Source: Bacteroidota bacterium
GTDB lineage: Bacteria > Bacteroidota > Ignavibacteria > Ignavibacteriales > Ignavibacteriaceae
NCBI GenBank assembly: GCA_023433685.1
Contig: JAEYUD010000195.1
Span: 1-27,375 of the forward strand
Length of the DNA: 27,375 nt
Direction of reading: 5' to 3'
Shown: positions 1-6,624 of the stretch, piece after piece
Layout of the letters: every line of letters begins with the position of its first letter
Position numbering within the stretch: the first letter of the stretch is position 1
The notes under the pieces: generated by a model
Told to the model about the DNA's origin: nothing
What the model saw: the letters and a program-made list of their open reading frames with translations, nothing else
The model's database searches: none
Program-made: the position numbers and the translations under genes

Positions 1-2
1 AG

Positions 3-359
3 ACAAAGCTGAACAAATTTATTGAAGAGAATAATGTCACGACACTAAAAGGCGAACTATTCGAACAGAATGGTGATAAATACTGGTCGATTCTCCTGCA
101 TTATGAGAAAGCCAAAGTAACACTGAATGATGATGACAGGAAGTTGTACGATTTTATCAGAAACTGGCGGAGCGAAAAAGCCAGGGAAAAGGGGTTACCG
201 GTATACATCATACTTACCAATGAACAGATAGTCCAAATTATCAGGATCAAGCCTGTTACCAAGGATGAACTGCGCAATATCAAGGGATTTTCCGATAATA
301 AAGTAAAGGATTTCGGAGATGAGATATTGAGCCTTTTCAGTAAGGTATCGGTTATCTGA
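3..359 (+). CDS. HRDC-domain protein of a diversity-generating retroelement (5' truncated by window)
   Basis: The reading frame is open from the first complete codon at position 3, so the start lies outside the window. The visible part has a short beta-rich segment (FEQNGDKYWSILLHYEK) and then a clear HRDC domain: LYDFIRNWRSEKAREKGLP, an IILTNEQ helix, the KPVTKDELRNIKGFSDNKV helix-hairpin-helix-like turn, and DFGDEILSLF. HRDC domains bind nucleic acid in RecQ and RNase D, and HRDC proteins are known accessory genes of some DGRs. The stop codon overlaps the start of the next gene by one base (TGATG), so it is translationally coupled to the Avd-like gene and the reverse transcriptase. Its role in mutagenic retrohoming is inferred from context. 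A TTG at 144 could be read as a start, but that would cut away the beta segment and is less likely. Confidence 0.8.
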   Translation, partial: TKLNKFIEENNVTTLKGELFEQNGDKYWSILLHYEKAKVTLNDDDRKLYDFIRNWRSEKAREKGLPVYIILTNEQIVQIIRIKPVTKDELRNIKGFSDNKVKDFGDEILSLFSKVSVI

Positions 360-697
360 TGAAAGAGGAATATCCGATTATCAAAGAGTGGGCTTCCACT
401 GCCAGGGATATTTTTGGTGTTACAACTTTATTCCCCAGAAGTGTCAGAAGTTCTCTCTGCTTAAAGATTGAAAACTACACGCTTGAAGTACAGGATCTGT
501 TGATAGATGCCTTCTACTCCAAGAGTAAAAGAGATTATCTGCTGACAATCAACAATCGTTTGGAGAAATTAAGGTTTCTGATAAGGTTCTCCTATGAAAT
601 GAGGTTTGTGAATGAGGCCAGATATCTGGCCATTGTCAAACGGGTTAATAAAACTGGCGCCATGGTTGGCGGGTGGCTTAGATCATGCACCGCCTGA
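359..697 (+). CDS. avd: Avd-like DGR accessory protein (four-helix bundle)
   Basis: A 112-residue, mostly helical, basic protein. The C-terminal half carries the pattern of Avd/S23-type four-helix-bundle proteins: RLEKLRFLIRFSYEMRFVNE, then RYLAIVKRVNKTGAMVGGWL near residues 88-107, ending at the usual GGWL(R/K)S. In the Bordetella phage DGR, Avd forms a basic barrel that binds the reverse transcriptase and template RNA and is needed for cDNA synthesis. The gene starts on the last base of the HRDC gene's stop and overlaps the RT gene by 13 bases, a tight operon. Having both HRDC and Avd partners is unusual, because many DGRs carry only one. Family call is confident; function is by analogy. 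Confidence 0.86.
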   Translation: MKEEYPIIKEWASTARDIFGVTTLFPRSVRSSLCLKIENYTLEVQDLLIDAFYSKSKRDYLLTINNRLEKLRFLIRFSYEMRFVNEARYLAIVKRVNKTGAMVGGWLRSCTA

Positions 698-1695
698 ACA
701 ATATTTATGAAAAGATCATCTGTGAAGAGAGTTTGTTTCAGGGATATAAAAGGGCGTTGAAAAGTAATTCCAAAAGCAAGACTGCCATGGAGTTTTACTT
801 CAATGCTGAGAAAAATATCGATAAACTTCACGATGATCTGGAATCGGGTAATTATTTGCCGGGAGAACTGTTTTCCTTTACGATATATGATCCGAAAGAG
901 AGGGTTATATCTGCAGCTCCTTTCAGGGACAGGGTACTTCACCAGGCAATCTGTGCCGAACTCGAACCATTCTTCGAGAAAAAGTTTATCTGCCATACTT
1001 ACGCTTGCCGCAAAAACAAAGGTACACATAAAGCCGTTCTTCAAGCCCAAAAGTACATTAAAGGAAGCAGGTGGTTTTTAAAGAGCGATATCAGAAAATA
1101 TTTTGACAGTATCGACCACACCATTCTGCTCACGCAACTTGAAAAGATCATCAGGGGTAACAAACTTCTTAATCTGCTGGAAAAGATCATCAATGCGAAC
1201 TTTGTTATGCCCGGCAAAGGTATTCCGATAGGAAATTTAACGAGCCAGTATTTCGCGAACTTTTATCTGAACAGATTTGATCATTATCTGAAAGACTTTC
1301 GCGGTGTCGGAAAATATATCAGATACATGGATGATTTTGTGATATTTGAGGATGACAAAGAGGTCCTAAAAAGATTGTTGGCTGACATAAGGGTTTTCTT
1401 GTTGCAGGAATTAAAGCTCGAACTTAAGGAAAAGGCCACATACATAAACAGCCGGGAAAACGGACTGAGTTTCCTTGGGTGGAGGATTTTTCCCAACCTG
1501 ATCAAAATCAATAATTCCAATCTGAAAAGAAGTCTAAAGAAGCTGGGTCGCAGAGAAAAAGAGTACAGTAAAGGTGCAATAGATGAAGAAAAACTGATTC
1601 AATCTGGATCATCAGTCATGGGGCATATCAGGTATTTTAATACCCGGAACTTATGCTTGAGAATTTTTAATAAAGGGTGGTTATCGCACAACTGA
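685..1695 (+). CDS. DGR reverse transcriptase
   Basis: A 336-residue reverse transcriptase with all core blocks. KERVISAAPFRDRVLHQAIC is around residues 71-90. The first catalytic Asp is D135 in LKSDIRKYFDSI. IGNLTSQ at 182-188 is the motif-4 signature that separates DGR RTs from group II intron and retron RTs. YMDD at 214-217 supplies the catalytic Asp pair, and LSFLGWRIF at 261-269 is the thumb-side GW block. There is no maturase or endonuclease domain, and the length fits the DGR family. The enzyme would copy the template-repeat RNA with errors at adenines, and the cDNA would replace the variable repeat of a target gene. It overlaps avd by 13 bases, and the template repeat begins immediately after its stop. 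Confidence 0.95.
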   Translation: MHRLNNIYEKIICEESLFQGYKRALKSNSKSKTAMEFYFNAEKNIDKLHDDLESGNYLPGELFSFTIYDPKERVISAAPFRDRVLHQAICAELEPFFEKKFICHTYACRKNKGTHKAVLQAQKYIKGSRWFLKSDIRKYFDSIDHTILLTQLEKIIRGNKLLNLLEKIINANFVMPGKGIPIGNLTSQYFANFYLNRFDHYLKDFRGVGKYIRYMDDFVIFEDDKEVLKRLLADIRVFLLQELKLELKEKATYINSRENGLSFLGWRIFPNLIKINNSNLKRSLKKLGRREKEYSKGAIDEEKLIQSGSSVMGHIRYFNTRNLCLRIFNKGWLSHN

Positions 1696-1696
1696 A

Positions 1697-1830
1697 GCCG
1701 GGTCCAACCGTGTGAACCGGGGTGGCAGTTGGAACAACAATGCGGAGAACTGCCGCGTGGCCAACCGTAACAACAACAACCCCGACAACAGGAACAACAA
1801 TCTCGGCTTCCGTTTAGTGAGCACAAAAAG
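1697..1830 (+). repeat. DGR template repeat (TR)
   Basis: Starting next to the RT stop is an adenine-rich segment which, read in frame, gives GSNRVNRGGSWNNNAENC followed by RVANRNNNNPDNRNNNLGFR and LVS. This is the C-terminal core of a C-type-lectin/FGE-sulfatase fold, with Asn at the variable positions. There are 15 Asn codons, 13 of them AAC and 2 AAT. AAC is the classic DGR choice, because changing its adenines gives many amino acids but no stop codon. The GC-richer end (ctcggcttccgt) is where the initiation-of-mutagenic-homing region would lie. There is no coding gene around it. Exact boundaries need the matching variable repeat, which is not in this window, so both ends are estimates. 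Confidence 0.88.
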
Positions 1831-2132
1831 ACACGGTCATGTTGTCTCATTCAAGGATGAGATGATGACCCAAATTGTTCAGGTGGCTATCCTGCATCCC
1901 ATCCGTGGGATCAAATAACAAACTGATTCCGGGGACAGGTTTTATGCCGTGCCCGGAATTATTAAGTTTTCTAAACTCCAGATGTTTTTGAGGTACCAAA
2001 TTGAAACCCCTAAGTATCAAACTCCTTCAGGTTTATTTGAAACATGGAAGCTAAACTCTTCAGTTTTGAATAGCACCCCTACGGGGAGCATTTTTAATTT
2101 GTCATTTTTTCTACCGACATATGGCTCCTGTG
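1831..2132. other. Non-coding stretch downstream of the DGR template repeat
   Basis: No supported gene. The frame of the template repeat stays open to a TAA near 1916, but this is read-through of a template, not a gene. The segment includes a 6-bp hairpin at 1896-1911 and then AT-rich sequence without a recognisable coding pattern. It probably holds the 3' part of the template RNA and the edge of the repeat-rich intergenic region. Confidence 0.5.
1896..1911 (+). other. Hairpin downstream of the template repeat
   Basis: Perfect stem ATCCCA/TGGGAT with loop TCCG, about 65 bases after the template repeat. It could stabilise the template RNA 3' region. There is no T-run after it, so it is not a typical intrinsic terminator. 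A 6-bp stem is short enough to occur by chance. Confidence 0.35.
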
Positions 2133-2208
2133 GAGCCTGAATCCCGCGAAGCGGGAATAATCCTGTAAATCCTTTAATCCTGCAAATCCTGATTCAGACA
2201 AAATAAGT
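2133..2208. repeat. 76-bp direct repeat, copy A
   Basis: Identical over 76 bases to 2312-2387. It contains a TCCCGC-gaa-GCGGGA hairpin and four internal AATCCT units spaced about 9 bases apart, then gattcagaca. It is flanked by GGCTCC-tgt-GGAGCC (2123-2137) and GCTCC-tac-GGAGC (2210-2222) palindromes. The copy has no open reading frame of interest and looks like a non-autonomous dispersed repeat. Confidence 0.85.
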
Positions 2209-2311
2209 AGCTCCTACGGAGCCGGGCTTGCCCTCTGGGCAATCGCAAGCAGGGATGCATGCGCCACAAAGTATATCTACGGTTGTGCCAAACTCACATG
2301 TGGCACTTACA

Positions 2312-2387
2312 GAGCCTGAATCCCGCGAAGCGGGAATAATCCTGTAAATCCTTTAATCCTGCAAATCCTGATTCAGACAAAATAAGT
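2312..2387. repeat. 76-bp direct repeat, copy B
   Basis: Exact second copy of 2133-2208, separated from it by 103 bases. It is followed directly by a GGCTCC-tgt-GGAGCC palindrome at 2388-2402, the same palindrome that precedes copy A. Repeat body and palindrome therefore alternate, which suggests a tandemly expanded composite element. Confidence 0.85.
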
Positions 2388-2396
2388 GGCTCCTGT

Positions 2397-2425
2397 GGAG
2401 CCGGAATCCCGCGAAGCGGGAATAA
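2397..2425. repeat. Partial third copy of the palindromic repeat
   Basis: Repeats the GGAGCC plus GAATCCCGCGAAGCGGGAAT start of the 76-bp unit, with one change (ccggaatc instead of cctgaatc), and then breaks off into a heptamer array. This shows that the unit can be truncated after its hairpin. Confidence 0.7.
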
Positions 2426-2454
2426 CATTTAACATTTAACACCTAACATTTAAC
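2424..2454. repeat. Heptamer array, unit AACATTT
   Basis: Four units with a 7-base period (AACATTT, AACATTT, AACACCT, AACATTT) followed by AAC, running into the A-run of the terminator. Too short a unit, and no spacers, for a CRISPR array. Confidence 0.7.
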
Positions 2455-2489
2455 AAAAAAGGCCACCCATTTCTGAGCAGCCTTTTTTT
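2455..2489 (-). terminator. Intrinsic terminator, probably for the cytochrome gene
   Basis: AAAAAAGGC and GCCTTTTTT form an inverted repeat around a 16-base loop with A and T runs on the two sides, so it could act in both directions. On the minus strand it lies about 110-140 bases after the stop of the multihaem cytochrome gene, beyond two heptamer arrays. The GC part of the stem is only three pairs, so strength is uncertain. Confidence 0.6.
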
Positions 2490-2499
2490 AATTTTAACA

Positions 2500-2548
2500 G
2501 TAGCGAGTAGTGAGTAGTGAGTAGTGAGTAGCGAGTAGTGAGTAGTGA
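2500..2548. repeat. Heptamer array, unit GTAGTGA (7 copies)
   Basis: Seven head-to-tail 7-base units, five GTAGTGA and two GTAGCGA. Perfect period and only one variable base position. No spacers. Confidence 0.9.
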
Positions 2549-2559
2549 GGAAATCTCCA

Positions 2560-2597
2560 CACTCTACACTAAACACTCTACACTAAACACTAAACAC
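2560..2597. repeat. Heptamer array, units CACTCTA/CACTAAA
   Basis: Five full units in the order CACTCTA, CACTAAA, CACTCTA, CACTAAA, CACTAAA, then a partial unit. The array abuts the stop codon of the cytochrome gene, so it would be the first part of that gene's 3' untranslated RNA. The units are partly complementary to the GTAGTGA array (CTAC/GTAG, CACT/AGTG), so the two arrays could pair. Confidence 0.85.
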
Positions 2598-4331
2598 TTA
2601 CTTCATCAGAATCATCTTCTTCGTGGCAAGCGTGTTATTGTCGCTTATCAGTCTGTAGAAGTAAATACCGCTTGGTACCTGGAATCCATAGAGTGATCTG
2701 CTGTCCCATTCATACTTGTAGTTACCGGGAGCGAGCTCCTGATTTACGAGGATGTTAACCAATTCACCGGCGGCGTTGAATATTTCAAGGCGCATGGTTG
2801 AAGCCTTGGCAACACTGAATGAGATGTTGGTTGTTGGGTTGAACGGATTCGGGAAGTTCTGGTTCAGGTTGAACGCGGTTGGAAGTCCTGATTCCTCCTT
2901 CTGAAGACCAACAATACCATACATTATCTGGTAATGTCTCCAGAGTGTGTCGGCGAGTGCAATATCAGTTGCTTCTGCCCAGTTGGTCAGGTTCGCGTCA
3001 GTAATACCGAAAGTTGGACCGCCGCCTCTTGTACCGGAACCATTTCTGTGGCATGCAACCGCGCATGTGTTGATCATTCCATCAGTAACGTTCTGATAAG
3101 TGATTGTCAGGTTTGGTCTGATCGGCATAAAGCTGTGATTAGAAATGTCATAGCTTTTACCCGAAGTGGCGTTCTGGGTCATGTGGCAGTTAACGCACTG
3201 GCTTAAAGCCTGTGGGTGTTTCGAGTGGTTGTTGATGCCGTTTGTTTCGGCTGCTTTGTCAGCGTGGCACATAACGCATCCCGTTCCGGGAGTAAGCGAA
3301 TTGAAGTCCATCTTCAACTGGTGCTCCTGTGCAGTTTCCTGATGCGGATCGTGGCAGGTAACGCAGGTCATCATACCGGTGGTGGTGTTGAAGTGAGCTG
3401 AATATTTGAAGTCCTGTGACTGCTGGTGGTTTCTTTTTGAAGCTTTTCCATCAGGCCAGAGGCTTGGATTGTTAACAACGTATCCGGAGAGATCTTCACC
3501 GGCGATGTAGTTCTTTCCGGTGGTTTCATCGTATGGATATTCAAAAGTCTGGTTTTTGCTTGTTCCTCTGAAGTGGCACTGACCGCAAACGTCGAGCTTT
3601 CTCTCATAAGAAAGGTCGGTAAGCTTGTTCACGTGTCCTGGACCGGAGAAAGCAGTCGGGTGGCCGTGGCATGATTCGCAACCAACAACCATGTTGGCGG
3701 GGCTGCTGCTGTTTGCCCAGCTATAAACCCATGATGTATCTGATCCGCTGACTACAGCGTTCACAGTATTTGTGTTGTTACCGGGAACCACATGGCAGCC
3801 GGCGCAATTTTTGTCCCATGATTTCGCGCGGAAAGCATTATCTTGTGTTCTAAGCGCGCCCGAAGTGGAGAACCAGTTTTCAGGATAGTAAGCAACCCAG
3901 TTACCTGACGAGTTGTTTTTGTATCTGAGAAGGTTCCACTGAACCGGGAGGATGAAGTGGCTAAGACCAATTTTTACGATATAACGCTGTTTCCAGGCAC
4001 CGCCCTGGGTTGAAACGATCTTGTATTCCACAGGCGAACCGGATGTGGGATTCAGTGTCGCGAACCATTCACCTGCCGCAACGCGGAAAGTAACTGTGGC
4101 ATTGCCGTAAGCAGCGCCCATTGAAACTGTCTGGGTGAAGTCACCCTTCATGTTATCCACCGCGGGTGGTAAATTTATCTGAGAGTGTAGGGTCGATTGC
4201 CAGGAAGTGAAGCCGGGGAATGTACGAAGCGTGCCGGCATGGCAGCCCATACCACAGTTTTCGACACCGACATAGTTCTGTGCAAACATACTTGATGCAA
4301 GTAGTACGAGCACGGTAAGGATTTTTTTCAT
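2598..4331 (-). CDS. Secreted multihaem c-type cytochrome with type IX secretion C-terminal domain
   Basis: A 577-residue protein with an N-terminal signal peptide (MKKILTVLVLLASSMFAQ). Eight haem-attachment motifs are visible: CGMGCH at 26-31, CAGCH 176-180, CESCH 218-222, CGQCH 249-253, CVTCH 323-327, CVMCH 352-356, CVNCH 379-383 and CAVACH 423-428. The first and last are CX3CH rather than CX2CH. From about residue 485 the sequence is a type IX secretion sorting region (NFPNPFNPTTNISFSV, then a FlgD-like beta domain ending KKMILMK). It should be exported across both membranes and displayed or released, which fits extracellular or cell-surface electron transfer; the redox partner is unknown. 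AGGAG sits 8 bases before the ATG. It is divergent from the response regulator at 4482, with about 150 bases of shared upstream DNA. Confidence 0.88.
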   Translation of the reverse strand: MKKILTVLVLLASSMFAQNYVGVENCGMGCHAGTLRTFPGFTSWQSTLHSQINLPPAVDNMKGDFTQTVSMGAAYGNATVTFRVAAGEWFATLNPTSGSPVEYKIVSTQGGAWKQRYIVKIGLSHFILPVQWNLLRYKNNSSGNWVAYYPENWFSTSGALRTQDNAFRAKSWDKNCAGCHVVPGNNTNTVNAVVSGSDTSWVYSWANSSSPANMVVGCESCHGHPTAFSGPGHVNKLTDLSYERKLDVCGQCHFRGTSKNQTFEYPYDETTGKNYIAGEDLSGYVVNNPSLWPDGKASKRNHQQSQDFKYSAHFNTTTGMMTCVTCHDPHQETAQEHQLKMDFNSLTPGTGCVMCHADKAAETNGINNHSKHPQALSQCVNCHMTQNATSGKSYDISNHSFMPIRPNLTITYQNVTDGMINTCAVACHRNGSGTRGGGPTFGITDANLTNWAEATDIALADTLWRHYQIMYGIVGLQKEESGLPTAFNLNQNFPNPFNPTTNISFSVAKASTMRLEIFNAAGELVNILVNQELAPGNYKYEWDSRSLYGFQVPSGIYFYRLISDNNTLATKKMILMK

Positions 4332-4481
4332 TATTTAGTCTCCTGTTGAGAAATTAATCGCTTGCAATTCAAAAATAAGACTATTTTTTCTCTTTATGCT
4401 GTAAACAAATATGAAAAAATATTCATTTTTTATTCTAACCAGTATTAAATAGTTTGCCCCCCGGATAACGGATATTTTGGT

Positions 4482-5153
4482 ATGAACATACTCATAGTTG
4501 AAGATGAAGAACAGCTTGCCCTCTCGCTGAAGAAGATATTTCAGGAGGAAGGGCATAATGCCACACTTGCTTTCGATGGCGAAAGAGGGTGGGAGCTGCT
4601 GCAGAGCCTTAAGTTTGATATTATTTTGCTCGATTGGGTAATGCCAAAGATGAGCGGGCTTGATCTCTGCAGAAAGCTCCGCGCGGCCGGCATTTCCACA
4701 CCGGTTATACTTCTAACAGCCTTGAGCAGCGTGCACAATGTGGTGGAAGGGCTTAATCAGGGTGCCGATGACTATGTTACCAAACCTTTCCTTTTTGATG
4801 AGCTCATCGCCAGGGTGAACGCAGTTACTCGCAGGTTCGAAAAAGCGAACGAAATGATCCACTTCGATGTGTTCACGCTTGATCTGATCGGCAGAAAGCT
4901 GGAATCCCCTTCCGGGGTGATCAAACTGACGGAAAAGGAGTTCGATCTTCTTAAGCTCTTCCTTAACAACCGGAACCGGATAATCTCGAAGGAAGCCATT
5001 GTAAAGGAAGTGTGGGGACTCGACTTTGTGCCCCAAACAAACTTTGTTGAAGCTTCTATAAAGAATATCAGAAAGCGCCTCTCGGAATTCTCCGACAAGA
5101 AATTTATAAGGAACGTGTACGGTGAAGGGTATTTCTTCTCTGTTGATGAATAG
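4482..5153 (+). CDS. OmpR/PhoB-family DNA-binding response regulator
   Basis: 223 residues. The receiver domain has the acidic pair E7/D8 (VEDEE), phospho-acceptor D51 in LLDWVMPKMSG, the conserved Thr in VILLTAL near residue 79, and the Lys in YVTKPF near 101. The C-terminal winged helix includes LTEKEFDLLKLFLNNRNRI, then VWGLDF and IKNIRKRLSE, ending RNVYGEGYFF. Full family length. The histidine kinase gene overlaps its 3' end, so the two form a two-component pair. It is divergent from the multihaem cytochrome, so that gene may be a target; this is inference from position only. There is no obvious Shine-Dalgarno before the ATG. Confidence 0.93.
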   Translation: MNILIVEDEEQLALSLKKIFQEEGHNATLAFDGERGWELLQSLKFDIILLDWVMPKMSGLDLCRKLRAAGISTPVILLTALSSVHNVVEGLNQGADDYVTKPFLFDELIARVNAVTRRFEKANEMIHFDVFTLDLIGRKLESPSGVIKLTEKEFDLLKLFLNNRNRIISKEAIVKEVWGLDFVPQTNFVEASIKNIRKRLSEFSDKKFIRNVYGEGYFFSVDE

Positions 5154-6546
5154 CATCAGGCGATACTTCACGTTCTCCGTTAGAAACATCTTCCTCTGGA
5201 TATTCTTCTCTTTTGTATCGTTTTTTACCATTTTCAGTGTCTTTTCGATCTTCTCTATCAGCAAGATCCTGCAGAACTCTGTTGACTCAGCCCTTAAGCA
5301 CGAAACAGGAAAACTGCTCCGCACGATAGAATACACCGGCGACTCGGTGATAGTTAGAAGCGGGATAGAACTTGATGAAGAAGATTTCCGCGAGGTAACC
5401 AAACACCCGTTTCTTCTTGAAATATATGACTCAACCGGGCGGAGCCTCCTTAAAAGTGAAAATGTCGCCAAATTTGGAGGGATCAGGAAACAATGGGATT
5501 CGTTCAGTGATATCCCTCTCTTCGAAGTATCCCGGGCAGGCGATCACGAGATCAGAACTCACTACTCGATGATCGGCTCCGACTCCGGAAAAAGGGCTGT
5601 GGTTCAGTTGTCAACTTTCAACGACGAGGTAGGCGAACGGCTAAGTTCATCGATCCGTTATCATATAATGCTCGTTGCCATAACCATACTGGTGATAATT
5701 CCACTTTCAGTCTACATTTCGAGGAGAACCTTCCGTCCCGTTCACGAGGTGGTGAACATCGCGCAGTCGATCTCCGCCAATAACCTTAAAGGAAGGATCG
5801 AGAACAATGCCGAATCCGGTGATCCGGTTGGCAGACTGAGGGACACTCTAAACGAACTGTTTAACAGGCTCGACTTTGAATTCGCTCAGGTGGGGGGCTT
5901 CAACAACAACGCTTCGCACCAGCTGATGAATCCTCTTACGGCATTGAAAACGGAGATCGATTTTGCACTCCGGCGGGAACGTTCGGTGCCGGAGTATCAG
6001 GAAACACTTCGCGTTCTTAATTCACAGACCGAAAAAATGATCTCAATAGTTAAAAAGCTGTTGATACTCTCGAAGTTAAGAATTGAAGGGGAACAGACAG
6101 GTTCGGTGATCAACCTCTCAAGAATAGTTGAAGACGCGATCGCGCAAAAAACGGAGAGGGTGAAACCGGATGTGGTGCCGCAGGTTTTCGTTAAAGCCGA
6201 CTCGGAACTGATGACGATGGTGGCAGGTAACATAGTGGAGAATGCATTGAAATACTCCGGAGACGAATCTGTAACCGTTTCACTTCAAACTGAAGATGGT
6301 TCGGCAAAGCTCAGGGTTGAAGATCGCGGTATTGGTATCCCTGATGATGAAAAAGAGATGGTTTTTACAAGCTTCTACAGGGCGAGCAACGCTCAGGCCC
6401 TTGGTGTAAACGGCTATGGACTCGGGCTTTGCCTCGCGAAAACAATAGTAACCGGGTTCGACGGAAGGATCGCTATCACAAACAACAAACCTTCCGGAAC
6501 TGTAATAGAGGTTACACTTCCCGCTGTAAAAATTTCAGGCGACTGA
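5122..6546 (+). CDS. Membrane sensor histidine kinase
   Basis: 474 residues from a GTG. A first membrane helix (IFLWIFFSFVSFFTIFSVFS) is followed by an extracytoplasmic region of about 130 residues, a second helix (IMLVAITILVIIPLSVYI), a HAMP linker (PVHEVVNIAQSISANNLKGR), the phospho-acceptor H266 in ASHQLMNPLTALKTEI, and ATPase boxes NIVENALKYS, DRGIGIP and GYGLGLCLAKTIV. AAGGA 8 bases before the GTG at 5122 supports this start; an ATG at 5146 is the alternative. It overlaps the response regulator by 32 bases, so the pair is co-translated. The periplasmic sensor region is not a family I recognise. Confidence 0.92.
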   Translation: MKGISSLLMNSIRRYFTFSVRNIFLWIFFSFVSFFTIFSVFSIFSISKILQNSVDSALKHETGKLLRTIEYTGDSVIVRSGIELDEEDFREVTKHPFLLEIYDSTGRSLLKSENVAKFGGIRKQWDSFSDIPLFEVSRAGDHEIRTHYSMIGSDSGKRAVVQLSTFNDEVGERLSSSIRYHIMLVAITILVIIPLSVYISRRTFRPVHEVVNIAQSISANNLKGRIENNAESGDPVGRLRDTLNELFNRLDFEFAQVGGFNNNASHQLMNPLTALKTEIDFALRRERSVPEYQETLRVLNSQTEKMISIVKKLLILSKLRIEGEQTGSVINLSRIVEDAIAQKTERVKPDVVPQVFVKADSELMTMVAGNIVENALKYSGDESVTVSLQTEDGSAKLRVEDRGIGIPDDEKEMVFTSFYRASNAQALGVNGYGLGLCLAKTIVTGFDGRIAITNNKPSGTVIEVTLPAVKISGD

Positions 6547-6624
6547 CTTTACTGAATTTGAAGTAATCTAAATTATCTCTTTATTCTCACTATATTTCGA
6601 ACGTTCATTTGAGTTTTCTTGATT

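Noticed and set aside
685..1695. Group II intron or retron reverse transcriptase
   Set aside because: No maturase domain, no intron ends, no msr/msd structure; IGNLTSQ, Avd and a template repeat point to a DGR.
1599..1850. Cys-rich minus-strand frame across the template repeat
   Set aside because: It is the reverse reading of AAC-rich DNA (GTT/TTG and GCC-type codons) and has no ribosome-binding site; the plus-strand C-type-lectin reading explains the sequence.
1712..1918. Plus-strand frame over the template repeat as a gene
   Set aside because: The frame begins inside a C-type-lectin core with no start signal, and the part after LVS does not continue the fold. It is a mutagenesis template, not a protein.
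2424..2597. CRISPR array
   Set aside because: Units are 7 bases, head to tail, with no spacers, and there are no cas genes.
4335..4556. 73-residue minus-strand frame over the cytochrome/regulator intergenic region
   Set aside because: It overlaps the regulator's start, has AT-rich composition bias and no family pattern. The DNA is better explained as a divergent promoter region.
4713..5471. 252-residue minus-strand frame antisense to the regulator and kinase
   Set aside because: It is antisense to two clearly conserved genes and shows no domain pattern; a shadow of codon bias.
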